From: an uncultured bacterium | GTDB taxonomy: Bacteria; Planctomycetota; UBA1135; UBA2386 | Length of the DNA stretch: 64,000 nt | Direction: 5' to 3' | Assembly: GCA_937906475.1 (NCBI GenBank) | Contig: CALCZA010000046.1 | Span: forward strand, 1-64,000 | Shown here: in pieces, positions 17,130-25,960 of the stretch | Layout: each line of letters opens with the position of its first letter | Position numbering within the stretch: position 1 is the stretch's first letter | Notes under the pieces: generated by a model | The model's database searches: none | What the model was told of the DNA's origin: nothing | Seen by the model: the letters and a program-made list of their open reading frames with translations, nothing else | Translations under genes and position numbers: made by a program

Positions 17130-18236
17130 ATGCGTCAGACAACTCCTGTGTTCGGATTGCTCGCGTTACTTGCCGTTGCGTGTGCGCCGATCGCGCCGTC
17201 TATTGTGCGTCAGGCGCCGCAAAAACGGGTGTTCACGGCGGAGCATGCCGGCCGCTTTGCGCAGTTGGCGCTGACTTGCGTGCATCGCGAGTATCCGAAC
17301 AAGATCAGTCACGTGATGCAGTCCGATGGCGACGTGCAGCCGCCGCGCGCGTTGACTCCGGCGTTCTACGGTTGCTTCGATTGGCACTCGTCGGTGCACG
17401 GGCATTGGCTGCTGGCGCGCCTCGCACGGCAGTTTCCGAACGCGAAGTTTGCGGATGCTGCACGCGCAGCGCTCGATCGTTCGTTGACCGTCGCGAACAT
17501 CACGGACGAGGTCGCGCACTTCAACGTCAAGGGCCGAGCCTCGTGGGAGCGACCGTACGGATTGGCCTGGTTGCTGCAACTCGATGCGGAGTTGCGTGAC
17601 TGGGATGATCTGGTTGCTGTGCAGTGGGCGGCCATCCTCGCACCGTTGGCCATGGCTGTGCGCGACCGCTTGGTCGCGTGGTTGCCTAAACTCAGTCACC
17701 CAATTCGCACGGGCGAGCATAGCCAGACAGCCTTCGCGATGGGCTTGATGCTGGATTGGGCGCGCACCGTCGAAGACCGAGAGTTCGAAGAGTTGATTGT
17801 CGCGCGCGCCAAGGCCTTCTACTTGGGCGATCGCAACTGGAACTTCGCCTTCGAACCGAGTGGCCAGGACTTCCTGTCGCCAGGCCTAGCTGAAGCAGAC
17901 TTGATGCGGCGCGTGCTGACCGAGACCGAGTTTGGTGACTGGCTTGGCGGGTTCCTGCCAGGCATCACCGAGCAGTTCGCGTTGACGCCCGCTGTTGTGA
18001 CGGACAAGTCGGATGGCAAGTTGGCACACCTAGATGGCCTGAACCTGGCGCGCGCCTGGATGCTCGAAGGCATCGCGCAGGGGCTTGGCTCATACGACGT
18101 CCGTCGACCAGCGGTGCTTGCAGTTGCGGCTGCGCATCGCACGGCAGGCCTCGCGGCGGTCACTGGTGAACACTACGAAGGCGGCCATTGGCTTGGCAGC
18201 TTTGCGGTCTACCTCGTATCGGAGCGTGGCTACTAG
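17130..18236 (+). CDS. DUF2891 family lipoprotein
   Basis: 368 residues from ATG 17130, eight bases after the rlmN stop. A lipoprotein signal ends with the lipobox LAVAC near residue 17. The mature part matches DUF2891: the opening FYGCFDWHSSVHGHWLLARL, then ASWERPYGLAWLLQLDAEL, EHSQTAFAMGLMLDWA, FAFEPSGQDFLSPGLAEADLM, and a late GGHWLGSFAVYL. The fold is expected to be an alpha/alpha barrel-like helical protein; the many conserved His, Trp and Glu suggest an enzyme, but the reaction is not known to me. It is probably co-transcribed with rlmN. Confidence 0.85.
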   Translation: MRQTTPVFGLLALLAVACAPIAPSIVRQAPQKRVFTAEHAGRFAQLALTCVHREYPNKISHVMQSDGDVQPPRALTPAFYGCFDWHSSVHGHWLLARLARQFPNAKFADAARAALDRSLTVANITDEVAHFNVKGRASWERPYGLAWLLQLDAELRDWDDLVAVQWAAILAPLAMAVRDRLVAWLPKLSHPIRTGEHSQTAFAMGLMLDWARTVEDREFEELIVARAKAFYLGDRNWNFAFEPSGQDFLSPGLAEADLMRRVLTETEFGDWLGGFLPGITEQFALTPAVVTDKSDGKLAHLDGLNLARAWMLEGIAQGLGSYDVRRPAVLAVAAAHRTAGLAAVTGEHYEGGHWLGSFAVYLVSERGY

Positions 18237-18296
18237 GCCACGAGTCGTTGGCTGGCTCGGCCGCGTTGTGCAGCAGTTTCGCGCTGCTCCGGGGAG

Positions 18297-19208
18297 CTAG
18301 CCCAGCATGGCGCTGGCGATGGTCGCGACGCCGGCGATATCTTCCGCCGAACAGCCGCGCGACAGGTCGAGCCATGGCTTGCTCAGCCCCTGCAGCAGAG
18401 GTCCGTATGCTTCGAAGCCTGCGAGGCGCTCGGCCAGTTTGTAGGCGATGTTGCCTGCGTCCAGATTGGGGAACACCAGTACGTTGGCGCTGCCGCCGAG
18501 CGGGCTGTCGGGGCATTTTCGCTGTGCGACCGCGGCGACGTAGGCTGCGTCAAACTGCAGTTCGCCGTCGGCGACGACATTGGGGTGCGCCGCGCGAAAC
18601 TTATCGCAGGCGGTTCGCATCTTGTCGACCTTTGGGTGCGAGGCGCTGCCGTGCGTGCTGAACGACAAAAACGCGACGCGAGGTTCGGTGCCGGTAAACA
18701 GCCGGTGGTTGCTGGCGGTGGCGTTGGCGATGTGCACCAGTTGCTCGGTGTCCGGGTCAGGTATCACGCCGCAATCTGCGAACGACAGCACTTCGTTGCC
18801 GCGCACGAGCAGGAACATCGAGGACACCAACGGAATCGAGGGTTCTGTGCCGAGACAGATCAGTCCGGCGCGAATCACATCGGCCGTCGAATGGGCGGCG
18901 CCGCTAACACCGCAGTCGGCGTGGCCGGTTGCGACTAGGCCAGCGCCGAAGATCAGTGGCAGTGCTGCGAGGTCGCGGGCTTGCTCGGCTGTGACGCCCT
19001 TGTGCTGACGGCGCGCCAGCACGTGTGCCGCCACTTCGTCGAAGCGGGGGTCGGTGGACGGATCATCGATCCAGATGACTTGGCCAAGGCCATCGCGCTC
19101 TATTTGTTGCCGCGCTGCGTGGGTGCGCGGGTCGCCGGTCTCGGGCAGCACGATCCGCGCGTTGCGTTGCTTGCTGCGGTCGCGCAGTTGATCGAGGACA
19201 TGGCTCAT
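18297..19208 (-). CDS. pta: Phosphate acetyl/butyryl transferase
   Basis: 303 residues from ATG 19208 ([16 protein letters not shown]). It follows the phosphotransacetylase family: [12 protein letters not shown], a middle [31 protein letters not shown], and the C-terminal blocks [45 protein letters not shown]. It interconverts acetyl-CoA (or another acyl-CoA) and acyl phosphate. No acetate kinase gene lies beside it. The family length for the short cytosolic form is about 320 residues, so it is complete. It diverges from the lipoprotein gene starting at 19257, leaving only 48 bases for both promoters. Confidence 0.9.
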   Translation of the reverse strand: MSHVLDQLRDRSKQRNARIVLPETGDPRTHAARQQIERDGLGQVIWIDDPSTDPRFDEVAAHVLARRQHKGVTAEQARDLAALPLIFGAGLVATGHADCGVSGAAHSTADVIRAGLICLGTEPSIPLVSSMFLLVRGNEVLSFADCGVIPDPDTEQLVHIANATASNHRLFTGTEPRVAFLSFSTHGSASHPKVDKMRTACDKFRAAHPNVVADGELQFDAAYVAAVAQRKCPDSPLGGSANVLVFPNLDAGNIAYKLAERLAGFEAYGPLLQGLSKPWLDLSRGCSAEDIAGVATIASAMLG

Positions 19209-19256
19209 TGTGTGAATGGTAGCAGCGAGCACCCGTCGTCCAGTAGAACAGTCCCA

Positions 19257-19865
19257 ATGCGTGCGCTCGCTCTTGTTGTGCTGCTGTTGCCCTTCGGTGC
19301 GTGTCGCTACGTCGACGCGCGCATGACGGATCTCGGAGACTGCTTTATCTATCGCTGGCAGCACGACGCATTTGGCGTTGGTGCCGACGTTAAGATTGGG
19401 CCGGTTGGGGGGGTCGTCGGTGGCTGGTATTCAGAATACGGCTACGGCAAGGACACCTGGTGGCAGACGCCGGGCAACGTGCTGACCAATCACGGCACCG
19501 GCATCCCGTTTACGACCCTCGGTCCGCTTGGCTACGGCCAGGATTTTTCGCGTCTGTTCGCCACGGGAACGACCGGCAACCATGTCGCTGATCCGAAGGG
19601 CTTCGACGACGTGACCTCGTGGTTGTTTTTGTCTGATGTGTTCGACCTCGACGATCAGGGGCCGTTCGCGTTGACGCCGGCGCAGCGAGCCGTCGACCTG
19701 TGTGGCATTGAGGTTGGGGTTGCGCCGCTTTTCTGGCAGGCGCACATCGGCTTCAACGTGGCCGAGTTCGTCGACTTCACGTTGGGCTGGTTCTTCATCG
19801 ATATTTTTGGTGATGACGCTGTGCAGCGGCCGCCGACGTTGCCGTTCGTGCCCGAAGGCGGCTAG
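19257..19865 (+). CDS. Putative outer-surface lipoprotein
   Basis: 202 residues. The signal peptide ends with lipobox PFGAC, Cys at residue 16. The mature part starts [19 protein letters not shown] and continues with Gly- and aromatic-rich strands ([19 protein letters not shown]), then ends with [17 protein letters not shown]. The alternation of hydrophobic and polar residues suggests a small beta-barrel or beta-sandwich. I recall comparable RxxDLxDxF lipoproteins but cannot assign a named family. It sits alone, divergent from pta. Confidence 0.65.
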   Translation: MRALALVVLLLPFGACRYVDARMTDLGDCFIYRWQHDAFGVGADVKIGPVGGVVGGWYSEYGYGKDTWWQTPGNVLTNHGTGIPFTTLGPLGYGQDFSRLFATGTTGNHVADPKGFDDVTSWLFLSDVFDLDDQGPFALTPAQRAVDLCGIEVGVAPLFWQAHIGFNVAEFVDFTLGWFFIDIFGDDAVQRPPTLPFVPEGG

Positions 19866-20050
19866 CGGGTTCGTTCTTCGTGTTGTCGGTGCTGCCAATC
19901 AGGATGCGCTGGCTGTCCGGTGTGAAGCGGATGTGTTGCAGGCGGGTTTGCTAGTGCCGGATGTGTGGTTGTCGCAGTTTCGGTGGCTCCGGTTGGCAAA
20001 GCTCAGCGTAGGAGCAAACGTCAGGTGTTGTCACTCGTGGCTAGTGCCCG

Positions 20051-21013
20051 ATGGCGCTAGGCTCGCCGCCCGTGAGTTCTCCTGTTAGCGCTGCAACGGT
20101 CGCCTACTTGGCACCTGAAGGTTTCGTCGACCCCATCACAACGGCGCTTGGCAAACGTGTCGTCGCGGTCCGCGAACGACTCGTGCTGGCAACCGAACCG
20201 TGCGAGCAGGCTGGCTGGTGGGCCGCCAACGTCTGGCACGACCTGCAGCAACGTCGCATCGAATCGATTGGTGACGGCGCCAAGTGGCTTCGTTCTATGC
20301 AACGCAACTGGGCTTTGTATGCGACCGACTTCTTCCGACGCGCGTCGTTGCTCGAAGGCAAGCTGCCATCATTGCGTAGCAAGGCGCGGCCGTTCCCGTT
20401 CGAAGTGCCGACGTCGCCGATGGGTGGTTGGACGTTGTGGGAGTCGGACTTGATGCTTGCGAGTGCGCGCTGCTCGTCGCCGTTTGGCAATGGCGAACTC
20501 GAGTTTGAAGAGCACAAGATCGGCCCGCCGAGTCGCGCCTACCGCAAGCTGTGGGAAGCGCTCGCGCTTGCTGGTCGCCACCCGGTCGCTGGCGAACGAT
20601 GCATCGACCTAGGAGCCTCGCCGGGCGGTTGGACGTGGGTGTTGCAGGCTCTCGGTGCTTCGGTGTTGGCGATCGACAAGGCCGCGCTCGACTCGTCGAT
20701 CATCGCGTTGCCTAACGTCGAAGTCCGTACCGAGAGTGCGTTCGGTCTTGATCCGAACGAAGTCGGCCCGGTTGATTGGCTGTTCAGCGATGTGATCTGC
20801 TATCCCAAGCGCCTGTTCGATTTGGTGAATCGTTGGCGCGCCGCTGGCATGGCGAAGCACTTTGTCTGCACCATTAAATTCCAAGGCACGGACGAACACG
20901 CGATTGCGCGTTCGTTTGCGGAGATCCCTGGCTCGAGAATCGTGCACTTGCACCACAACAAGCATGAGCTGACCTGGATGAACGTCGGCGTCGATCCTAC
21001 GCTTGGCGCATGA
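20051..21013 (+). CDS. RlmM/FtsJ-like 2'-O-ribose methyltransferase
   Basis: 320 residues; an in-frame GTG at 20072 is an alternative start. Residues 1-165 form an RNA-recognition part. The Rossmann methyltransferase part begins at CIDLGASPGGWTWVLQALGA, with the SAM-binding motif I. The acidic motif VDWLFSDVICYP follows, and CTIKFQG supplies the catalytic Lys of the K-D-K-E tetrad. This pattern is that of RlmM (23S rRNA Cm2498) and relatives. It overlaps the racemase gene by ATGA. The N-terminal THUMP-like part is divergent, so the exact target base is inferred only. Confidence 0.8.
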   Translation: MALGSPPVSSPVSAATVAYLAPEGFVDPITTALGKRVVAVRERLVLATEPCEQAGWWAANVWHDLQQRRIESIGDGAKWLRSMQRNWALYATDFFRRASLLEGKLPSLRSKARPFPFEVPTSPMGGWTLWESDLMLASARCSSPFGNGELEFEEHKIGPPSRAYRKLWEALALAGRHPVAGERCIDLGASPGGWTWVLQALGASVLAIDKAALDSSIIALPNVEVRTESAFGLDPNEVGPVDWLFSDVICYPKRLFDLVNRWRAAGMAKHFVCTIKFQGTDEHAIARSFAEIPGSRIVHLHHNKHELTWMNVGVDPTLGA

Positions 21014-21702
21014 AGACCATTGGCTTGCTCGGCGGCATGAGCTGGGAATCGACCGTCACCTACTACCAGACGATCAATCGCATCGTCGGTCGGGAACTCG
21101 GTGGCCTGCACTCGGCGCGCATCGCCATGCATAGTGTCGAGTTCCATGAAATCCAAGAACTGCAGCACGTCGGCAAATGGCATGAAACAGGTGTGATTCT
21201 GGCCGATGCGGCCAAATCGATCGAACGTGCTGGTGCCGATCTGTTGGTGTTGTGCACCAATACGATGCACATCGTGGCGCCACAGATTGAGGCGGCCACC
21301 AACTTACCGTTCTTGCACATCGCCGATGCGACGGCTGCGTGCATCAAGGCGCAGGGCATCGACCGCATTGGTCTACTAGGCACGCGCTTTACGATGGAAG
21401 AGGAGTTCTATCGCGGGCGGCTGGAGAGCAACCACGGCCTGTCGGTGGTGACGCCGAACGCCGGTGATCGCACCATCGTGCATCGCGTCATCTACGAAGA
21501 ACTCTGTCGCGGCAAGGTCGATGCGGCATCGCGTGCCGAGTACGCGCGCATCGTCGCGGCGTTGATCGCGGATGGGGCGCAAGGCGTGATCCTTGGCTGC
21601 ACCGAGATTGGTTTGCTGCTGCGGCAGGAGGATTCGCCGGTGCCGTTGTTCGATACGGCGCACATCCACGCCGAAGCCGCCGCGCTCGCGGCGCTCGCCT
21701 AA
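21010..21702 (+). CDS. Aspartate/glutamate racemase family protein (YgeA-like)
   Basis: 230 residues. The start MKTIGLLGGMSWEST is characteristic of the aspartate/glutamate racemase family. The two catalytic Cys are present: Cys82 in LVLCTNTMH and Cys197 in VILGCTEIGLL. Such enzymes interconvert D- and L-amino acids without a cofactor. Length is standard. It is translationally coupled to the RlmM-like gene, although no functional link is obvious. Its TAA overlaps the stop of the convergent cupin gene. Confidence 0.9.
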   Translation: MKTIGLLGGMSWESTVTYYQTINRIVGRELGGLHSARIAMHSVEFHEIQELQHVGKWHETGVILADAAKSIERAGADLLVLCTNTMHIVAPQIEAATNLPFLHIADATAACIKAQGIDRIGLLGTRFTMEEEFYRGRLESNHGLSVVTPNAGDRTIVHRVIYEELCRGKVDAASRAEYARIVAALIADGAQGVILGCTEIGLLLRQEDSPVPLFDTAHIHAEAAALAALA

Positions 21703-22733
21703 GCGAGTCGCACGCGCAGCAACTGCAGATCGTCGGAGCAGTCGTGCAGCGCGAACGTTGCGCCGCGCGGAAGCGTCACGCAGTCTGCCGTTGATAGTGC
21801 GATCATTGTGTGCGGGGCGGTCGTAAGCTGGCACGAGCCCGTTAGCACGAATAGGAACGACAACTGATCGACGGTGTGGGTCGCATCACCTGATACACGC
21901 AGCACGCCGACATCGGCGATTTGGCCGCTGGCAGTAGCGATGCCGAGATCGGCCTTCGACCAACCTGTTGCGTTATCGGTTGTCCATTCGGTCTGCGCGT
22001 GCTGATGAAAGTGAAACCGCTGGCCAGCCCAGTCACGATCGGGGCGCACGCTGTCGGTTGGCAATACGAGTTGGTGATCGATCGTCGTCAAGTGCGCCGA
22101 CGGGCATGCCAGTTCGATCACTTCGAGTCCCGCGGATGCCTCGAGCACGCGGTGGCGAATCGCCGGTGGCTGTAGCACACAGTCGCCCGCTTGCATGATG
22201 AACGGTTCGCCTTGGTCCTCGTAGACCAGCCGGATCCAACCGCGGTAGCAGTAGATCATCTGGAAGCGCACATCGTGGAAGTGCACGTTGTCGGGCACCG
22301 GGCCGCCATCCGGGATCAGAATGTGGGAGGCGATCAGATGGCCGTTCATCCGTCCAGGGATCAGGTCGCGGTAGAGCATGCCAGCCCGACCGACTCCCCA
22401 GTCCTCGCTGGTGGCGCGGGTGGTGATCACCGCGGCATCGTCAGCCGCCGGGATGCTCAGTGGTTGCTTGGCCGCCACGAAACGAACTCGCGTGCCGTTG
22501 GGGGCACGCGTTTCGGCGCGAACTGCGTCGCTAGTGATCTGCAGCAGACCTGGATCACCTTCGTAACCCGCATCGAGTTCGATGCGCATGCCCCCGCCGC
22601 AGAGCCGCGCCGTTTGCGGTTTGTCCGCCGGCATGATGGACTCCAGTCGGAACCCAAGTGTCTCCCGGAAGAACGCTAGCGTCTCCGTCATCGGCTTGCC
22701 GGGCAGCACGATCTCGGTTCGTGGTTCGATCAT
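21699..22733 (-). CDS. VOC (glyoxalase-like) and cupin fusion protein
   Basis: 344 residues. Residues 1-105 look like a vicinal-oxygen-chelate domain (a PG-x-ETLAFFRETLGFRLESI start, GGGMRIELDAG). Residues about 120-230 are a cupin: VHFHDVRFQMIYCYRGWIRLVYEDQG, then a DCVLQPPAIRHRV motif with the second His. A second cupin-like repeat follows at about 235-344 (HFHQHAQTEW, DQLSFLFVLTGSCQLT). The arrangement suggests a metal-binding dioxygenase or isomerase, but no substrate can be assigned. The His in HFHDV and IRHRV are good metal-ligand candidates. It converges with the racemase gene. Confidence 0.7.
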   Translation of the reverse strand: MIEPRTEIVLPGKPMTETLAFFRETLGFRLESIMPADKPQTARLCGGGMRIELDAGYEGDPGLLQITSDAVRAETRAPNGTRVRFVAAKQPLSIPAADDAAVITTRATSEDWGVGRAGMLYRDLIPGRMNGHLIASHILIPDGGPVPDNVHFHDVRFQMIYCYRGWIRLVYEDQGEPFIMQAGDCVLQPPAIRHRVLEASAGLEVIELACPSAHLTTIDHQLVLPTDSVRPDRDWAGQRFHFHQHAQTEWTTDNATGWSKADLGIATASGQIADVGVLRVSGDATHTVDQLSFLFVLTGSCQLTTAPHTMIALSTADCVTLPRGATFALHDCSDDLQLLRVRLA

Positions 22734-22780
22734 GACCCCGGCAAGGATACATATGGGGGCCCCATGCCATTGGTTCGTCT

Positions 22781-23458
22781 ATGAAGATTGCGCTCTCTCT
22801 CGCGCTCCTCGCGCTTCTCACCTCGTGCGGCTCCATGCCGATTCTGTTTAACGGCCAGGATCTCAGCAACTGGCACACGGATATTCCGTCGGATGACGAG
22901 AACCCTGATCTGAAGCGGTCCTTTAGCGTGCAGCAGGGCATGTTGATCAGCCACGGTTCGCCGCAGGGTCACTTGATCAGCAACGAGTCCTACCGCGACT
23001 ACAAGTTGTGCATCGAGTGGCGTTGGCCCGCGAAGCCCGGCAACTGCGGAGTGCTGGTGCACGCGTCGACGCCGCGCGAACTCTACGGCATGTTTCCGCG
23101 GTCGATCGAGTGCCAGTTGCACGTCAACAATGCTGGCGACTTCTGGTGCATCGGCGAGAACGTCTCGGTGCCCAACATGGAGAAGCGTCGTCGTGGGCCC
23201 AAAGAGAAGTGGACGGGCAAGCAAGGCGACGAACGCCGCATCAAGAACTTGACAGAGGGTTCTGAGCTGGCCCCTGGTGAGTGGAACACGATGGAGATCG
23301 AATGCCGCGGCTCGAGCATCGACATCTGGGTCAACGGCGAGCACGTCAATGACGGCTTCGACTGCACGGCCGATCACGGCCAGATTGCGATCCAGGCAGA
23401 GGGCGCGCCGTGCGAGTTCCGCCGGCTTGAGTTGTTGCCGCTGGGACCGAAGCGCTAG
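22781..23458 (+). CDS. DUF1080 (3-keto-disaccharide hydrolase-like) lipoprotein
   Basis: 225 residues. The signal peptide ends with lipobox LLTSC, Cys at residue 16. The mature domain opens with LFNGQDLSNWHT, the hallmark of DUF1080, then has YRDYKLCIEWRWP, NCGVLVHAS, IECQLHVNNAGDFWCIG and the late WNTMEIECRGSSIDIWVNGEHV followed by GQIAIQAEGAPCEFR. These proteins are exported beta-jellyrolls, abundant in Planctomycetota, linked to sugar or glycan hydrolysis. Its 3' end faces a double hairpin. Confidence 0.9.
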   Translation: MKIALSLALLALLTSCGSMPILFNGQDLSNWHTDIPSDDENPDLKRSFSVQQGMLISHGSPQGHLISNESYRDYKLCIEWRWPAKPGNCGVLVHASTPRELYGMFPRSIECQLHVNNAGDFWCIGENVSVPNMEKRRRGPKEKWTGKQGDERRIKNLTEGSELAPGEWNTMEIECRGSSIDIWVNGEHVNDGFDCTADHGQIAIQAEGAPCEFRRLELLPLGPKR

Positions 23459-23520
23459 TCAGGTCGGCTGCCCCTATCGAGGCACCATTCTCCGGACTGG
23501 CTACGCCCTTTGTGGTGGGT

Positions 23521-23545
23521 CCAGCAGTTAGGTCTGGACTGCTGG
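23521..23545. terminator. Hairpin 1 between convergent genes
   Basis: A perfect 8-bp stem (CCAGCAGT/ACTGCTGG) with a 9-base loop lies about 60 bases past the DUF1080 stop. It may act in termination for either strand. Confidence 0.45.
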
Positions 23546-23560
23546 CGCGGCCGAGTTCCA

Positions 23561-23582
23561 GGCGCGACCTAGCGGTCGCGCC
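23561..23582. terminator. Hairpin 2 between convergent genes
   Basis: A perfect 9-bp GC-rich stem (GGCGCGACC/GGTCGCGCC) closes a TAGC loop. It is placed between the convergent stops at 23458 and 23616, as expected for a bidirectional terminator, although no T-tract follows. Confidence 0.55.
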
Positions 23583-23615
23583 GGGCTAGCTTCGTATGAG
23601 CCAGCCTTGCGCGAG

Positions 23616-23957
23616 CTATTCTTCGGCCGGTTGCGCCGGTTGCGCCGGTTGCGCTGCCCGCGGCGACTGCGGTCGTGGGGTCTGCTGCTGCGACGGCTGC
23701 GGCGGGCCACTGCGCTCTAGCTGAGCTTGCCTCGCGGCCTTCTCAATCTTTTCGCGAATGATGCGCTGACGCTCAGCTTCCTCATCGGCCAGTCGCTCTG
23801 GGTTCTCGAGGCCCATAGTCGGACCAACATCCCACGTGCCGTCCCGGCGGCTGGCACTCCGTGCCAGTCGCTCTTGCTTCTTTGCGTCGCGCTTCATCTG
23901 CTTATCGCGTTCGCGAGCACGTTTCTCAAACGTCTGTGGGGTCCGTTTCTTTGCCAT
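23616..23957 (-). CDS. Small basic coiled-coil protein with AQP repeats
   Basis: 113 residues. The first 40 are strongly basic (MAKKRTPQTFEKRARERDKQ), residues 50-80 are a charged helix, and the C-terminus is Gln/Pro/Ala-rich and ends in three AQP units encoded by 9-base tandem repeats. The basic N-terminal segment looks like nucleic-acid- or ribosome-associated small proteins seen in many bacteria. No named family is assigned. It is probably soluble and largely disordered outside the helix. Confidence 0.65.
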   Translation of the reverse strand: MAKKRTPQTFEKRARERDKQMKRDAKKQERLARSASRRDGTWDVGPTMGLENPERLADEEAERQRIIREKIEKAARQAQLERSGPPQPSQQQTPRPQSPRAAQPAQPAQPAEE

Positions 23958-24003
23958 TGATATTTACTCCATCCGCTAGTCGCGGTTAGTGCAAGGGTTG
24001 CGT

Positions 24004-24318
24004 CTACCGCTCGACTTCCATCTCGAGCAATCCCAGCCCGTGAGTCTTGCCTTGCGCATCAGTCTTTAGGCTCTCACTGCCGCCGCCGCCGAGTGAATCT
24101 CGCAGCAGGAAGTTGAGAGCCAGGATATTGGGGGCTTCGAAGCGGGTGATCTCCCCGAAGCAGATCTTCTCAAAGTGCTTGCGCACTCGCTCGACAGTAA
24201 GTTCGCGCTTGATGAGTTCGTAGTCAGCGTCGTTGGTGACGAAGATGCCGACGTTGCTGCCGTCGCCCTTGTCACCGCTTCGCGCCATGGCGAACTCACT
24301 GAGTTTGACCTTAGTCAT
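24004..24318 (-). CDS. AtuA-related C-terminal-domain protein
   Basis: 104 residues. The sequence KLSEFAMARSGDKGDGSNVGI matches the separate small domain that accompanies AtuA (DUF1446) proteins, and the GGGGSESLKTDAQGK segment matches its C-terminal half. In many AtuA-type proteins this domain is fused; here it is its own gene. Its ATG (24318) abuts the stop of the upstream AtuA gene, so the two are surely co-transcribed. It is likely a subunit of the same enzyme. Confidence 0.8.
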   Translation of the reverse strand: MTKVKLSEFAMARSGDKGDGSNVGIFVTNDADYELIKRELTVERVRKHFEKICFGEITRFEAPNILALNFLLRDSLGGGGSESLKTDAQGKTHGLGLLEMEVER

Positions 24319-25680
24319 CTACGACTCCTCCACGCGAACGCGGGTTTGAACTTGGCTCTTGTCGAGCAGCGCCGGCCAGTAGCCAACGATGTCGGTTGCC
24401 TTCGGACGACCACCAGCGAAGCCAGTAACTCCCGGAGGACCAGAAGTTACAAGCGGCACGACCTCGGAACCGAAGCGGTTGACCTTGGCCTTGTTGTCAC
24501 TCTTGACGCCGATGCGCATGACAACTTCCGGTGGCTGAGTGCTTTCGAGGATGCCAGCGTGGGTTACGCCAGCACCAACGAACTCGACCATCTTCTCTTC
24601 GTCGGTGAACTCGCAACCGTCGAGGGCCAGGCGGCCCCAGACGATGTCGGCGCACAGTTTGGCCTTCTCGATGGCGTCCGGTCCGGCAATGGTCAACTGA
24701 CCGACCGCCTTGTAGCCGTTGTTGTAGCTCAGCGAAACCTTGTAAGTATCTGTCGGGGCTGAACCTTTGACGCCGGATACCCGAACGCGGTTCTCGCCGA
24801 TCTCTTCGACCTTGGCGCTGGTGAAGTCCGCCGCGCAGTCCGGGCCGAGGTAGCGGTTGGGGTCGCCCATCTCGTAGAGAAGTTGCGAGACCACCGTGTT
24901 GCGGGTGACCATGCCGCCCGTGCCTTCGTGCTTGGTGACCACGAATGTGCCGTCGGATTGTCCTTCGATTACGGGGTAACCGATGCGGACGAAGTCCTTT
25001 ACCTCACGCCAGTTGGTGTAGTTGCCGCCCGTGCATTGGGCGCCACACTCGGCGATGTGGCCGGCGACCGTGCTGGCGGCCAGCTTGTCGTAGTCCTCGG
25101 GGGACCAGCCAAACTCGTGGATCATCGGGCCGCCGACGAGCGCCGGGTCGGTGACGCGGCCGGCAATGACGATTTGGGCGCCCGCGGCGAGGCACTCGGC
25201 CACGGCGAACGCACCGATGTAGGCGTTGGCGCTGAGCAGGTTGTCCTGGATCTCGGACAACGGCCGGCCGTCGTCCATGTTCTTCATCGCGTGGCCGCCG
25301 TTGGCCAGTTCCGGGATGCGGGACAGGATGTCGTCGCCGTCGATGACGCCCACTTTGAGGCCCTTAATGCCCTTTTTGCGGGCGAGTTCGAGCACCGCCT
25401 GCAGGCAACCGTCGGCGTTGACTCCGCCGGCGTTGGCGATCACCTTGATGCCCTTCTCGTGGATTGCGGGCAGCGTGCGGTCCAGCATCTGCACGAAGTC
25501 CGTCGCGTATCCCGCTGCCGGATTCCGCCCCTTGAGCTTCTGCATGATGCTCATGGTGACTTCCGCGAGGTAGTCGAGGGCTAGGTAGTCAAGAGGACCC
25601 TCGTTCACTAGGCGCACCGGGCCCAGGATTGAGTCGCCCCAGAATCCTTGGCCGTAACCGATGTTGATCTTGTCGCGCAT
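24319..25680 (-). CDS. AtuA family (DUF1446) acyclic terpene utilization protein
   Basis: 453 residues from ATG 25680 (MRDKINIGYGQGFWGDS); 69 upstream in-frame codons are rejected because conservation begins at this Met. Family markers include YLALDYLAEVTMSIMQK, KGIKVIANAGGVNADGC, IVIAGRVTDPALVGGPM and GGNYTNWREV. DUF1446 proteins occur in pathways for citronellol/geraniol and other acyl-CoA degradation; the reaction is not well defined. It forms an operon with the small domain gene downstream. No terpene-pathway carboxylase is adjacent. Confidence 0.85.
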   Translation of the reverse strand: MRDKINIGYGQGFWGDSILGPVRLVNEGPLDYLALDYLAEVTMSIMQKLKGRNPAAGYATDFVQMLDRTLPAIHEKGIKVIANAGGVNADGCLQAVLELARKKGIKGLKVGVIDGDDILSRIPELANGGHAMKNMDDGRPLSEIQDNLLSANAYIGAFAVAECLAAGAQIVIAGRVTDPALVGGPMIHEFGWSPEDYDKLAASTVAGHIAECGAQCTGGNYTNWREVKDFVRIGYPVIEGQSDGTFVVTKHEGTGGMVTRNTVVSQLLYEMGDPNRYLGPDCAADFTSAKVEEIGENRVRVSGVKGSAPTDTYKVSLSYNNGYKAVGQLTIAGPDAIEKAKLCADIVWGRLALDGCEFTDEEKMVEFVGAGVTHAGILESTQPPEVVMRIGVKSDNKAKVNRFGSEVVPLVTSGPPGVTGFAGGRPKATDIVGYWPALLDKSQVQTRVRVEES

Positions 25681-25960
25681 ATGAGTCCGAAGAACGGGGC
25701 AAGCACAATAGCGACTATGCATCGTGAACGCCCGGCAAACCCGGATTCTGACAGGGTTTGGTGTGCGCTGCCACGTGGCTGACCCCGGGGTTGAGGGGGC
25801 TTTGGTCAACTTACGCCCTCCGGAGGCAAGCTTCTGCCAGGGGTCGGTCGTAGATGTGGCTGGCGCACTGCGCAATACGCAGAGCATTCACGCGCTTTGG
25901 CCATGATCTCGTTCTGACAGCTTGCGCCAATCAGCCGGGGCACCGAGCATCGCGATTGCT

